DNA of 64,000 nucleotides, taken from the NCBI RefSeq assembly GCF_003148565.1, contig NZ_QGGL01000003.1, positions 62,001 through 126,000 of the forward strand. The letters run 5' to 3'. Positions 43,879 through 52,161 of this stretch are shown here, one piece after another (position 1 is the first letter of the stretch; every line of letters starts with the position of its first letter). A program made the translations under genes and the position numbers. Under the pieces are notes generated by a model that worked only from the letters and a program-made list of their open reading frames with translations, was not told the origin of the DNA and searched no databases. This DNA comes from Tumebacillus permanentifrigoris. GTDB taxonomy: Bacteria > Bacillota > Bacilli > Tumebacillales > Tumebacillaceae.

Positions 43879-44811
43879 ATGTCCGACACGCTACTGGCCG
43901 AATACCCGGTCAAAGTCACCAACCTCGACAAAGTGCTGTGGCCGGAAGCGGGAGTGACCAAGGCGGAGTACATCCAGTATATGATCCAGATGAGCAGCAC
44001 GATGCTCCCGCATTATGCGGAGCGCCTGCTGACCGTCATCCGCTTCCCAAATGGCATCCATGACAAGTCGTTTTACCAAAAAAACATCCCCGATGGCGCA
44101 CCAGAGTGGCTGAAGACACACCGAGTCTATTCCGAAGACTCCCAGCGCGACATCGATTACCTCCTCACCAACAACACCGCGACGCTGCTCTGGCTCGCCA
44201 ACCAAGCGGCGATGGAACTTCACCCGTCCTACGCCAAGGTCACGAACCTCAACGAACCGACCAACATCGCCTTCGATCTCGACCCGACCGTCAAGGGCGT
44301 TGAAATCGCCGGGTTCAAAAAAGCCTGCCAAGTCGCCCTGCACCTCAAAGTCGCTCTCGACGACCTCGGCTTGCCGTCCTATCCGAAAACGTCGGGTGCA
44401 ACTGGCTTGCAGATCTTCATCCCGATCGCACCGGGCTATTCCTTTGAAGACACCCGTCTGCTCACGACCTTCCTCGCACACTACATCGTGAAAAAAGCGC
44501 CCGACATCTGCACGATCGAGCGCTTGAAAAAAGACCGTGGTGACAAGGTCTATTTCGACTACCTCCAACACTGGAAAAACAAAACGCTCTCCGGCCCCTA
44601 CACGCCGCGAGCCGTCGCTTCCGCCGCTGTCTCGGCACCACTTTCCTGGGATGAACTTCGCGAAGGGGTCACCCCCGATCTGTTTACGATCCGCACGATG
44701 CCACGACGCATCGAAGCGATCGGTGATCTGTTTGCACCGATGAGCCAGCGCGGAGTGGAGATTCGCGACATCCTGCATTTTATCAAGCACCACCCGACGG
44801 GAGAACTTTAG
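43879..44811 (+). CDS. LigD-type polymerase/primase domain protein, 310 aa
   Basis: Archaeo-eukaryotic primase-fold polymerase of the NHEJ LigD type, which adds nucleotides at broken ends. The LDKVLWPEAGVTKAEYI segment opens the family; the metal-binding FDLDP pair (near residue 135), the KTSGATGLQIFIP strand and RLKKDRGDKVYFDYLQ with a catalytic Asp follow. GC content (57% in the 60 bases from 43921) is normal for the window, unlike the preceding cassette. ATG follows GAGGAGGG; the longer frame to 43756 runs through a terminator. Functionally it belongs with ku and the ligase upstream. Confidence 0.9.
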   Translation: MSDTLLAEYPVKVTNLDKVLWPEAGVTKAEYIQYMIQMSSTMLPHYAERLLTVIRFPNGIHDKSFYQKNIPDGAPEWLKTHRVYSEDSQRDIDYLLTNNTATLLWLANQAAMELHPSYAKVTNLNEPTNIAFDLDPTVKGVEIAGFKKACQVALHLKVALDDLGLPSYPKTSGATGLQIFIPIAPGYSFEDTRLLTTFLAHYIVKKAPDICTIERLKKDRGDKVYFDYLQHWKNKTLSGPYTPRAVASAAVSAPLSWDELREGVTPDLFTIRTMPRRIEAIGDLFAPMSQRGVEIRDILHFIKHHPTGEL

Positions 44812-44847
44812 TATCCACTGAAGTGGAGCCTAATTTGGATTCTCTCC

Positions 44848-44876
44848 TTGACGATAGGGGATGGCTCTGTTTAAAT
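44848..44876 (+). promoter_or_regulatory. Candidate promoter of the MTA salvage operon
   Basis: TTGACG at 44848-44853 and TTAAAT at 44871-44876 with a 17-base spacer, 52 bases upstream of the start. Confidence 0.45.
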
Positions 44877-44928
44877 GGAGATGTTGTTTTGATTTTTCCT
44901 ATTGTTGCTTAAGGAGGCATCTAGAATC

Positions 44929-45720
44929 ATGCAGGCAGAGTACGCCATCATCGGCGGCACAGGCGTGTACGATCCAGCCTTGCTGGAGAACGCAGAACGC
45001 CATGAGATAGAAACCCCGTATGGCACGGCCCAACTGACGATCGGCACCTATGCAGGTCGTCGAGTCGCTTTCATGCCACGCCACGGCTACACGCATAGCG
45101 TAGCCCCGCACAAAATCAATTACCGCGCCAACATCAAGGCTCTCCAACAAATCGGTGTCCACACCGTGCTCGCGACGGCAGCCGTTGGCTCGCTGAAGGA
45201 AGACCACAAACCCGGGGACCTGCTCCTCGTCGACGATTTCCTCGACATGACCAAGTCCCGCCCCACCACGTTTTATGAAGGCGCACCTGAGGGTGTCGTC
45301 CATATCGACCTCTCGGATGCGTACTGCGGTCGCACCCGCTCGCATCTGCTAGAAACGGCACAGTCCCAAGGCATCGCGATCAACAACGGCGGCGTCTACG
45401 TCTGCACAGAAGGCCCGCGCTTTGAAACGCCAGCGGAGATTCGTCTCTACTCCGCGTGGGGTGGGGCCGTCGTCGGCATGACCTCCGTCCCGGAAGTTGT
45501 GCTCGCCAAGGAAGCGGAGATGTGCTACGCGACGGTCGCGATGATCACCAACTACTGCACCGGCATCTCGCCACATCCGTTGACACATGCAGAAGTCATC
45601 GAGACGATGCGCGACAATGTTCAAAAAATCCGTGAGCTGTTCTTCCACGCCATCGAGCGTGGGTTTGGGGAGCGCACCTGCGCATGCCCGCACGCAGTGG
45701 CTGAACTAGGTTCGCTGTAA
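44929..45720 (+). CDS. mtnP: S-methyl-5'-thioadenosine phosphorylase (PNP family), 263 aa
   Basis: Splits 5'-methylthioadenosine, and probably 5'-deoxyadenosine, to adenine and a ribose-1-phosphate. Signatures are AIIGGTGVYD near the N-terminus, PRHG (phosphate-binding), the RANIKAL helix and the CTEGPRFETPAEI loop with GMTSVPEV. ATG at 44929 follows AAGGAGG; the upstream in-frame start at 44902 lacks a site. First of four genes (phosphorylase, isomerase, aldolase, deaminase) running in one direction with short gaps, a complete MTA/5'-deoxyadenosine salvage set of the DHAP-shunt kind. Confidence 0.92.
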   Translation: MQAEYAIIGGTGVYDPALLENAERHEIETPYGTAQLTIGTYAGRRVAFMPRHGYTHSVAPHKINYRANIKALQQIGVHTVLATAAVGSLKEDHKPGDLLLVDDFLDMTKSRPTTFYEGAPEGVVHIDLSDAYCGRTRSHLLETAQSQGIAINNGGVYVCTEGPRFETPAEIRLYSAWGGAVVGMTSVPEVVLAKEAEMCYATVAMITNYCTGISPHPLTHAEVIETMRDNVQKIRELFFHAIERGFGERTCACPHAVAELGSL

Positions 45721-45748
45721 AAAGAGACAGGGAAGAGGAGATACCTAC

Positions 45749-46783
45749 ATGCAACCGTTGCAATGGAATGGCAAGTCGCTGCTGGTCTTGGACCAGACGC
45801 TGCTGCCGGAGCAGGAAGTTTGGGATGACTGCGATACATATGAACTCGTCGCTGAAGCGATTGAAAAAATGAAAGTTCGCGGTGCGCCGGCCATCGGGGC
45901 CACCGCCGCGTATGGCATCGCCATCGGGGCGAACGCACCGGATGCGCTCGCGCTGGACAAAGGCCCGTACCTCGCCTACCTCGAAGCGGTCAACGAGCGC
46001 CTCGCGAAAACCCGCCCGACGGCGGTCAATCTGTTCTGGGCGATCAAGCGCATGCGCGGCCTGATCGCGGCCAACACCGATCTCTCCGTCGCAGAACTGG
46101 GTGAGTTGATCACCCGCGAAGCCAACCTGATCGCGGAAGAGGATGTGCGGCTGAACAAACGCATCGGGCAAAACGGCTTGCAGTTTATCCCGGAGAACGC
46201 ACGCATCCTCACGCACTGCAACACAGGATCGCTTGCCACATTTGACTACGGCACCGCGCTGGGTGTCATCCGCGCCGCTCACGAACAAGGTCGTGTCCAG
46301 CATGTCTATGCTGACGAGACCCGTCCGTACTTGCAAGGTGCGCGCCTGACCGCATTTGAATTGCACCGCGACAACATCCCGGTCACCGTCGTCACCGACA
46401 GCATGGCCGGGTACCTGATGCAGCAGAAAATGGTCGATCTCGTCATCGTGGGCGCAGATCGCATCGCGGCCAATGGCGACGCTGCGAACAAGATCGGCAC
46501 GTATTCGCTGGCGGTGCTCGCCAAGCACCACGGCATCCCGTTCTACGTCGCCGCCCCCATGTCCACGCTTGATTATGAGATGGAGACGGGGGACGAGATT
46601 GAAATTGAGCAACGTTCCGCAGATGAAGTGATTTTCATCGGTGGCAAGCGCATGGTGCCAGAGGGCGTACCGGCGCTGCACCCGGCGTTTGACGTCACCC
46701 CGCATGAACTGATCACGGCGATCATCACAGACCAGGGCAATGCTTGGCAACCGAACACCGAAGCGATGCTGAAGCTCAAGTAA
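45749..46783 (+). CDS. mtnA: Methylthioribose-1-phosphate isomerase, 344 aa
   Basis: Converts 5-methylthioribose-1-phosphate (or 5-deoxyribose-1-phosphate) to the ribulose form. It belongs to the eIF2B-alpha/MtnA fold: RGAPAIGATAAYG near residues 44-56, the catalytic cysteine C157 in HCNTGSLAT, and the catalytic aspartate D236 in VGADRIAANGDAANKIGT. Length is normal. It is 28 bases after the phosphorylase with a GAGGAG site. Confidence 0.95.
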   Translation: MQPLQWNGKSLLVLDQTLLPEQEVWDDCDTYELVAEAIEKMKVRGAPAIGATAAYGIAIGANAPDALALDKGPYLAYLEAVNERLAKTRPTAVNLFWAIKRMRGLIAANTDLSVAELGELITREANLIAEEDVRLNKRIGQNGLQFIPENARILTHCNTGSLATFDYGTALGVIRAAHEQGRVQHVYADETRPYLQGARLTAFELHRDNIPVTVVTDSMAGYLMQQKMVDLVIVGADRIAANGDAANKIGTYSLAVLAKHHGIPFYVAAPMSTLDYEMETGDEIEIEQRSADEVIFIGGKRMVPEGVPALHPAFDVTPHELITAIITDQGNAWQPNTEAMLKLK

Positions 46784-46796
46784 GGAGGCCCTTTCG

Positions 46797-47465
46797 ATGA
46801 ACAACATACGCGTTGAACAGACCAAGTCGGAGGTTTTGCACGCCGCCAAGCAGATGATCCGCACGGGCCTGGTGGCAGCGGTCTGGGGCAACGTCTCCGC
46901 GCGCACACCCTGTACCGATGTGGTTGTGATCACCCCGTCTGGCGTGGAATACGAGACGTTGACCAAGGAGATGCTCTGCATCATCGATCTCAACACCGGA
47001 GAGATGATCGATGGCACGTACAAACCTTCCTCGGAGACTCCCTTGCACCTCGCTGTCTATCGGGCGCGGGATGATGTGTTCGGCGTGATGCATACCCACA
47101 GTACCTATGCGAGCGCGTTTTCTTGCGCACGGCAGGAGATTCCTCCGTTGATCGAGGACTTGGCGCAAGTGTGTGGCGGCCCAGTCGCTGTAGCGGACTA
47201 TGCACTACCTGGCACGGATGAAGTCGGGCATAACGTGGTCGAGGCTTTGGGAACCAAGGGCGCAGTTCTGATGGCGAACCACGGGGTTGTCGGCGTCGGC
47301 AAAACGGTGTCGGAAGCGTTGCGCGTCTGTCAGATCGTTGAAAAAGGCGCGCAGATCTGCGCCATTTCGAAGTCGATTGGCGAGCCTGTGCTACTCAGTG
47401 ACGCGGATGTAACGTGGTTGCGCGAAAAGTACACCACCGTCTACGGGCAGCAAAAAACCAAATAA
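46797..47465 (+). CDS. Class II aldolase/adducin family protein (5-methylthioribulose/5-deoxyribulose-1-phosphate aldolase-like), 222 aa
   Basis: A zinc-dependent class II aldolase of the FucA/MtnB superfamily: WGNVSAR (residues 30-36) binds phosphate, the metal ligands are in E80 of SSETPLH, H99 and H101 of MHTHSTY, and a later NHG motif. Placed after mtnA it is expected to split the ribulose-1-phosphate to dihydroxyacetone phosphate plus a 2-carbon aldehyde (the DHAP shunt), rather than to act as an MtnB dehydratase, because mtnW, mtnX and mtnD are not found here. The choice between the two is an inference. Confidence 0.85.
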   Translation: MNNIRVEQTKSEVLHAAKQMIRTGLVAAVWGNVSARTPCTDVVVITPSGVEYETLTKEMLCIIDLNTGEMIDGTYKPSSETPLHLAVYRARDDVFGVMHTHSTYASAFSCARQEIPPLIEDLAQVCGGPVAVADYALPGTDEVGHNVVEALGTKGAVLMANHGVVGVGKTVSEALRVCQIVEKGAQICAISKSIGEPVLLSDADVTWLREKYTTVYGQQKTK

Positions 47466-47494
47466 AACGGAACGTTTGAAAGGGAGACGGAGAA

Positions 47495-48799
47495 ATGGGA
47501 CGCACTCTGATTCATGGCGCGGTTGTCGTGCCGGTGCTGGACGATTCGTACCACAAGGAAGGTTACCTCATCATCGAAGGCACCCGCATCGCAGAAGTTG
47601 GCGCAGGTACATATGCGGGTTCGACTGACGGTTTTGACACCGTGATCGATGCCAAAGGCAAACTGGCGATGCCAGGTCTGATCAATACGCACGGTCATGC
47701 TTCGATGACCTTGCTGCGCGGCTATGCGGACGACCTCCCGCTGCAACAATGGCTGGAGGAGCGCTGCTGGCCGATCGAAGCCAAGATGACCGATGAAGAC
47801 ATCTACTGGGGCGCTCAACTGGCGATCCTTGAGATGTTGAAGGGCGGCACGACGACGTTCACCGACATGTTCTACTTCATGGATCGCGTGGCCCAAGCGG
47901 TTGAGGAGTCGGGCATCCGTGCGGTTCTGTCGCGCGGCATGGTCGGTTTTGATCCGGAGAACGGGCAGAAGTTAAAGGAACAAGCGGTGCAGTTCGTGCA
48001 GGACTGGCACGGCAAAGCGGACGGTCGCGTGAACGTGATGTTCGGCCCGCATGCAGAGTACACCTGCCCGAAGCACTATCTCGTCCAAGCGGCGCAAGTG
48101 GCAACCGAATACAAGCGCCCGATCCAGATCCACCTCTCGGAAACGGTCAAGGAAGTACAAGATTGCATCGAGCGGTACGGCAAGACTCCGGTCGCGCTGT
48201 TTGAGGAAGTCGGTCTCTTCAACAACCCGACGATCGTGGCGCATGCGGTTCATGTTACTGATGAAGACATCGCGATCTTGAAAAAGTACGATGTTCGCAT
48301 CGCACACAACCCAGATTCCAACTTGAAACTGGGCTCCGGCGTAGCGCCAGCGTTGAAGTTCCTCGAAGCCGGCCTCACCGTCGGTCTGGGCACGGACGGC
48401 GCTGCATCGAACAACAACCTCGACATGTTCGAAGAACTGCGCATGGCGGCGATGTTGCACAAGGGCGTGAACATCGACCCGGTTGCCATCAATGCGTTCA
48501 CAGCTGTGCAGATGGCGACAAACAACGGGGCGAAAGCGTTGTTCCTCGAGGACACCCTCGGCACATTGCAAGCGGGTGCGTTGGCTGACATCATCCTGCT
48601 CGACATCGAGCAGCCGCACTTCTATCCGAAGCGTCACAACATGATCGCGCACCTCGCCTACTCGTCTAACTCCCATGACGTCACGGATGTATTCGTCAAC
48701 GGGAAGCAACTCGTGAAGGATCGTCAGGTGTTGACGATGGACGAGAAACGCGTGTACGCGGAAATTGAGAGCATCTGCGAACGCCTGTACGCAGAGTAG
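47495..48799 (+). CDS. mtaD: 5-methylthioadenosine/S-adenosylhomocysteine deaminase, 434 aa
   Basis: Amidohydrolase-superfamily deaminase acting on MTA, SAH or 5'-deoxyadenosine. The metal-binding NTHGHASM (residues about 66-73), the IQIHLSE strand, VAHAVHVT and the GTDGAASNN strand with the catalytic Asp are all present; the C-terminal urease-like beta-sandwich closes around the N-terminus. Deamination of the nucleoside offers a second exit from the SAM by-product pool beside the phosphorylase. ATG follows AAGGGAG. Last gene of the operon; a terminator follows 71 bases later. Confidence 0.9.
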   Translation: MGRTLIHGAVVVPVLDDSYHKEGYLIIEGTRIAEVGAGTYAGSTDGFDTVIDAKGKLAMPGLINTHGHASMTLLRGYADDLPLQQWLEERCWPIEAKMTDEDIYWGAQLAILEMLKGGTTTFTDMFYFMDRVAQAVEESGIRAVLSRGMVGFDPENGQKLKEQAVQFVQDWHGKADGRVNVMFGPHAEYTCPKHYLVQAAQVATEYKRPIQIHLSETVKEVQDCIERYGKTPVALFEEVGLFNNPTIVAHAVHVTDEDIAILKKYDVRIAHNPDSNLKLGSGVAPALKFLEAGLTVGLGTDGAASNNNLDMFEELRMAAMLHKGVNIDPVAINAFTAVQMATNNGAKALFLEDTLGTLQAGALADIILLDIEQPHFYPKRHNMIAHLAYSSNSHDVTDVFVNGKQLVKDRQVLTMDEKRVYAEIESICERLYAE

Positions 48800-48869
48800 A
48801 TCGAGATTACGAGTTAACGAGATTGAAAAAAGACATGTTCCTCTCTCTGTCGTACAAAACGTGGTCACG

Positions 48870-48895
48870 AACACCCTCCAAAAGAGGGTGTTTTT
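48870..48895 (+). terminator. Terminator after the MTA salvage operon
   Basis: Stem ACACCCTC/GAGGGTGT with a CAAAA loop and a T5 run. Confidence 0.85.
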
Positions 48896-48950
48896 CTTCG
48901 TCTAAAAAATAATTTTAATCGCGGAAAGGATTATTAACTTTCACGTCCAA

Positions 48951-48956
48951 TATACT
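48951..48956 (+). promoter_or_regulatory. -10 box of the alpha-amylase promoter
   Basis: TATACT in an AT-rich stretch, 15 bases upstream of a cre site; the -35 is unclear. Confidence 0.45.
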
Positions 48957-48970
48957 ACTACAAGCAAACA

Positions 48971-48984
48971 TGAAAACGTTTGCA
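48971..48984 (+). promoter_or_regulatory. Catabolite responsive element (cre) for CcpA
   Basis: TGAAAACGTTTGCA matches the consensus TGWAANCGNTNWCA at 13 of 14 positions. It lies just after the predicted transcription start and 26 bases before the amylase ATG, the position of roadblock-type repression as in amyE. Confidence 0.7.
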
Positions 48985-49009
48985 CAGAGAACAAAGGGAG
49001 GCAATACAG

Positions 49010-50737
49010 ATGAAAAACAAGCGAATAGCAAAAGTGTTTGCCGTGTTGGCACCGGCTGTTCTGATCTCTTCGATGTTGGCGCAACCGGCGTCTGCTGGCG
49101 TCTTGATGCAAGGCTTTTACTGGGATGCAACCGCATCGGGCACCTCGTGGTGGAACAACCTTGGCGGCAAAGCGAACGAGTTGAAAAAAGCCGGCTTCAC
49201 CGCCGTCTGGATTCCGCCCGTGATCAAAGGGGCCTCTGGTGGTTATTCCAATGGCTACGATCCGTTCGATGATTACGACCTCGGCAGCAAGGATCAGATG
49301 GGCAGTATTCCAACTCATTGGGGTACGCGTGAAGAGTTGCAAAAATCGGTTGCGATGATGCGCTCCAACGGTCTCGATGTCTACGTGGACATCGTGAACA
49401 ATCACCGCAACGGGGACTCCGGCAACTGGGTGTACTCGTACAAGGACGCATACGGCAACGCCGGTGGCGGTCGTTTTGGCAAAGGGCAATTTGATTTCCA
49501 CCCAGGGTGGAGTGCGCAGGATGCCAACGTTCCGAATGACGACTCCTCGTTCGGCCGCGATCTGGCGCATGATAGCGCTTACGTTTCCAGCAACCTCAAA
49601 CAAGCGGGCGATTGGATGACCAAGGCGCTCGATATTCAAGGGTACCGCCTCGACTATGTCAAGGGCTACTCGTATACCTTTATCAAAGACTACCTGAACT
49701 ACGGCGCGATGGCAGGCAAGTTTGCGGTCGGGGAGTATTATGATTCCAACCGCGATACGTTGAACTGGTGGAGCGGGACGGCGACAGCGGGCCGTGCGTC
49801 GGCGTTTGACTTCTCGCTGCGTGAGGAACTCAAGAGCATGAGCAATGGCGGCGGATTCTATGACATGTCGCGCCTCGACCATGCGGGTCTGGTTGGCATC
49901 AATCCGGGAGCGGCGGTCACGTGGGTTGAGAACCACGACACGGATCGGGACAGCGCGATCACCAAAAACAAGCATCTCTCGTATGCATATATCCTCACCT
50001 CGGAAGGCTACCCGTCCGTGTTCTACAAGGACTATTACAACTACGGCATGAAGACCACGATCGACAACCTGATCTGGATTCATGAAAAAATCGCGTCGGG
50101 TGGGACGACGCAACGTTGGAAGGACACCGATGTGTTTGCGTTTGAGCGCACGGGAGGCAGCCATCTGCTGTCCGCGTTGAACGACAATGGGACGAGCAGC
50201 CGCACGATTACGGTGGATACCGGATTCGGCGCGAATGTGCAACTGCACGATTACACCGGGCATAGTGCGGATGTATGGACCGACGGCGCGGGCAAGGCGA
50301 CGTTCACGATCCCGGCGAACAATTACGTTGCCTACTCGCGCACGGGGATCACGGGTACGTTTGCGCCAACGCAATACGCGGTTACGCAGGAGTTTGCAGG
50401 CGCGCAAGACCTCGATATCAAACCGGCGGATAATACGCAGCTCGTTCAGGTAGGGCGTGTGTATGCGCTGGCAGGCAAGCCGATCTCGGCGGCCTTGCAC
50501 TTCGATAATGCTTCGTGGACGACGTCGACGAACATCTATCTGGAGATCGACAACACCTCGGGAGCGGTAGCGGCGTCGAAAACGTATCTGAGCACCACGG
50601 CGCAAGGAACGGCGCTGGCGTACACGCCGACGGTAACCGGCTGGTACACGCTCAAGATCCGCAGCAACAGCACCCCGGCTGCAAATGCGAAACCGAAGTA
50701 CTGGCTGAAGACGACGTATACGGCGCCGCAGCAGTAG
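49010..50737 (+). CDS. Secreted alpha-amylase (GH13), 575 aa
   Basis: Signal peptide (residues 1-29, ending ASA-G), then a GH13 barrel (about 30-420). Catalytic residues are D215 in GYRLDYVKG, E242 in GEYYD, and D310 in VENHDT; VDIVNNHRNG (conserved region I) is present. The C-terminal part has the amylase beta domain and, after residue 450, a sandwich domain with WYTLKIRSNS resembling pre-peptidase or binding modules. It should hydrolyse starch outside the cell. The ATG at 49010 follows GGGAGG; the upstream in-frame start at 48980 overlaps the cre region. Confidence 0.93.
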   Translation: MKNKRIAKVFAVLAPAVLISSMLAQPASAGVLMQGFYWDATASGTSWWNNLGGKANELKKAGFTAVWIPPVIKGASGGYSNGYDPFDDYDLGSKDQMGSIPTHWGTREELQKSVAMMRSNGLDVYVDIVNNHRNGDSGNWVYSYKDAYGNAGGGRFGKGQFDFHPGWSAQDANVPNDDSSFGRDLAHDSAYVSSNLKQAGDWMTKALDIQGYRLDYVKGYSYTFIKDYLNYGAMAGKFAVGEYYDSNRDTLNWWSGTATAGRASAFDFSLREELKSMSNGGGFYDMSRLDHAGLVGINPGAAVTWVENHDTDRDSAITKNKHLSYAYILTSEGYPSVFYKDYYNYGMKTTIDNLIWIHEKIASGGTTQRWKDTDVFAFERTGGSHLLSALNDNGTSSRTITVDTGFGANVQLHDYTGHSADVWTDGAGKATFTIPANNYVAYSRTGITGTFAPTQYAVTQEFAGAQDLDIKPADNTQLVQVGRVYALAGKPISAALHFDNASWTTSTNIYLEIDNTSGAVAASKTYLSTTAQGTALAYTPTVTGWYTLKIRSNSTPAANAKPKYWLKTTYTAPQQ

Positions 50738-50821
50738 TTCGGAGCGGAACGTAAGAGTACCCTTGTGAAACGAATGTGACGAGTCGTATCGTTTCAGATC
50801 ACTGAAAAGGCAGTCTACGAG

Positions 50822-50861
50822 AAAAAACCTTCAAGCGCCACAGGCGACTTGAAGGTTTTTT
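50822..50861 (+). terminator. Terminator after the amylase gene
   Basis: Stem AAAAACCTTCAAG/CTTGAAGGTTTTT with a 12-base loop. Confidence 0.9.
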
Positions 50862-51038
50862 ACATCTGTTATACAAGGAGTATTCGGAGTAGTTGAGAGA
50901 CCGCAGCAGTTGGAACGAGACCGAATGAAGGATCGGATTTTGGATACGTATGGGCTTCCATTACTACGGCTTCCTACAACGGGCAGTGGGGAGGGAGCGA
51001 GAATTAGGATGAGGCTGAATGAAATTCTAAACTTGTAG
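50862..51038 (+). pseudogene. C-terminal fragment of a DUF2726-type nuclease-like protein
   Basis: One frame reads VERPQQLERDRMKDRILDTY then GLPLLRLPTTGSGEGARI and runs to a TAG at 51036-51038. The pattern Q-x2-RD-x-K-x2-I-L-x2-YG-(I/L)-P-L-L-R, ending with a GSGE motif, is the end of DUF2726 (restriction-endonuclease-like fold) proteins, but the N-terminal domain is absent and the frame runs back into the amylase terminator. No start or ribosome binding site exists. It is a degraded gene tail; the remaining part of the 353-base gap holds only terminators. Confidence 0.5.
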
Positions 51039-51068
51039 AAAAAAGGCTGAACCCTATGGGCTCAGCCT
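51039..51068 (-). terminator. Terminator of the exported protein gene at 51091-51846
   Basis: On the minus strand, stem AGGCTGA/TCAGCCT with inner CCC/GGG and six T after. Confidence 0.8.
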
Positions 51069-51090
51069 GATTTATGTATTAGATGTACGA

Positions 51091-51846
51091 TTACTTCAAT
51101 TTCGTTTTCATTCTCTCTTGAATCTTCGTTTCCGCATCTGCGGTCTTGCTTTGAAGGCTCTTGAACGCGGACTCTTGATTTTTGGGGACGTCACGTGAAA
51201 AGGTATCGTTTTTGAGTTTAAACTTCCCTTGATGCACACCAGTGATCGAATAGTAGGGTTCATTGTTCGGGCATGTCACCATCTTGGTGGCCGAAGCGAA
51301 CAGCAAAACTTCGTCGTTGGGTGCCATGACCGGAAGACCGTCGAAAAGCACTTGCACTTTTTCATTCAACTGATCTGGTGGCAGGTCGAATTTTTGGTCA
51401 AACCCAAGCGCCTTTTTTGTGGTGATACCGCCCATCTCGACGACGGTGATGACATCGCCCTTTTTCACAAGATCGTTGAATGATTTTTTCACTTGAACTT
51501 TGACTTTGGTCATGGCAACAGTACGGGTAGGGCTGTCGGACGGATGGAAGTCGTAAGGCTCGGTTTCCAATGCTTTTCCTTCAACTGCGATCTCGGACGT
51601 GTCTACCAACTCTTCGAAACTGTTGTAGTACTTAATAAAGTCAGCTTCTTGTACTACGGTTGTGATATCAGGCGTTGGTGTTGTAGCGGTGGGCTGTTGC
51701 GGAGTTGCGTCAGGTGTCTTCTCAAGTGCTGGGGATTCAGTAGCAGTTAGATCCTGTTTGGGTGCAGCCTCAGGCTGGTGGGTATACAGCGTGTACCCGG
51801 CACCGCTCAACGCGACAAGCAAGCAGGCAAGAATGAGTTTTTTCAA
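51091..51846 (-). CDS. Exported protein of unknown function, 251 aa
   Basis: An N-terminal signal or anchor helix (LILACLLVALSGAGYTLY), a Thr/Pro/Ala-rich linker (about residues 25-65, typical of wall-spanning stalks), then a beta-rich extracytoplasmic domain with VEGKALETEPYDF, VTVVEMGGITTKK and LLFASATK. No named domain is recognised. The start is TTG (51846) with AGGAGGTT upstream. It lies downstream of the propeptide gene (52023-52157) with a terminator between, so it is a separate unit. Confidence 0.7.
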   Translation of the reverse strand: MKKLILACLLVALSGAGYTLYTHQPEAAPKQDLTATESPALEKTPDATPQQPTATTPTPDITTVVQEADFIKYYNSFEELVDTSEIAVEGKALETEPYDFHPSDSPTRTVAMTKVKVQVKKSFNDLVKKGDVITVVEMGGITTKKALGFDQKFDLPPDQLNEKVQVLFDGLPVMAPNDEVLLFASATKMVTCPNNEPYYSITGVHQGKFKLKNDTFSRDVPKNQESAFKSLQSKTADAETKIQERMKTKLK

Positions 51847-52001
51847 GGTGTAACCTCCTAGCCCGTCGCATCAATTCGGGTTTTGTCTGAAAAACTTGCG
51901 AGGCAAGAAGAAGCTGCATTGTTGTTGGGTTATGCAGAGATGACGTAGCCCGCATTTATCTCCAAAAATGAAGCGAGAAAACGCGTTGATTTGCAACCAA
52001 A

Positions 52002-52024
52002 GAAAAAAGCACCACATGGGTGCT
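52002..52024 (-). terminator. Terminator of the regulator-propeptide operon
   Basis: On the minus strand, stem AGCACC/GGTGCT with a 5-base loop and seven T; the hairpin overlaps the last codon of the propeptide gene. Confidence 0.75.
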
Positions 52025-52157
52025 AGACATCGATCTTTGCAAGTGAAGACGGGGGCAAGCCACCATCGTATGCAACACTTGTTGAAGTCGGAGTTGAGAT
52101 CGTAACTCCAACCAGCAATGCGGCTGCAAGTACTAGAAACGCGAACCTTTTTTTCAT
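52023..52157 (-). CDS. Exported signalling propeptide (Phr/NprX-like), 44 aa
   Basis: A 44-residue ORF starting at ATG 52157, four bases after the stop of the XRE-TPR regulator and using an AGGGAGA site inside the end of that gene. The N-terminus MKKRFAFLVLAAALLVGVTI is a Sec signal; the tail has STSVAYDGGLPPSSLAKIDV. A regulator with TPRs followed by a tiny exported peptide is the plan of RRNPP quorum-sensing pairs (Rap-Phr, NprR-NprX, PlcR-PapR). The mature peptide should lie in the last 5-10 residues. A terminator follows immediately. Confidence 0.75.
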   Translation of the reverse strand: MKKRFAFLVLAAALLVGVTISTPTSTSVAYDGGLPPSSLAKIDV

Positions 52158-52161
52158 TCGA

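Noticed and set aside
45596-47023. Long minus-strand ORF (475 aa) across the mtnA region
   Set aside because: Antisense shadow of three recognised genes, with no domain of its own.
48941-50605. Minus-strand ORF of 554 aa opposite the amylase gene
   Set aside because: Arg/Val-rich shadow product; the amylase on the other strand has a signal peptide and all catalytic residues.
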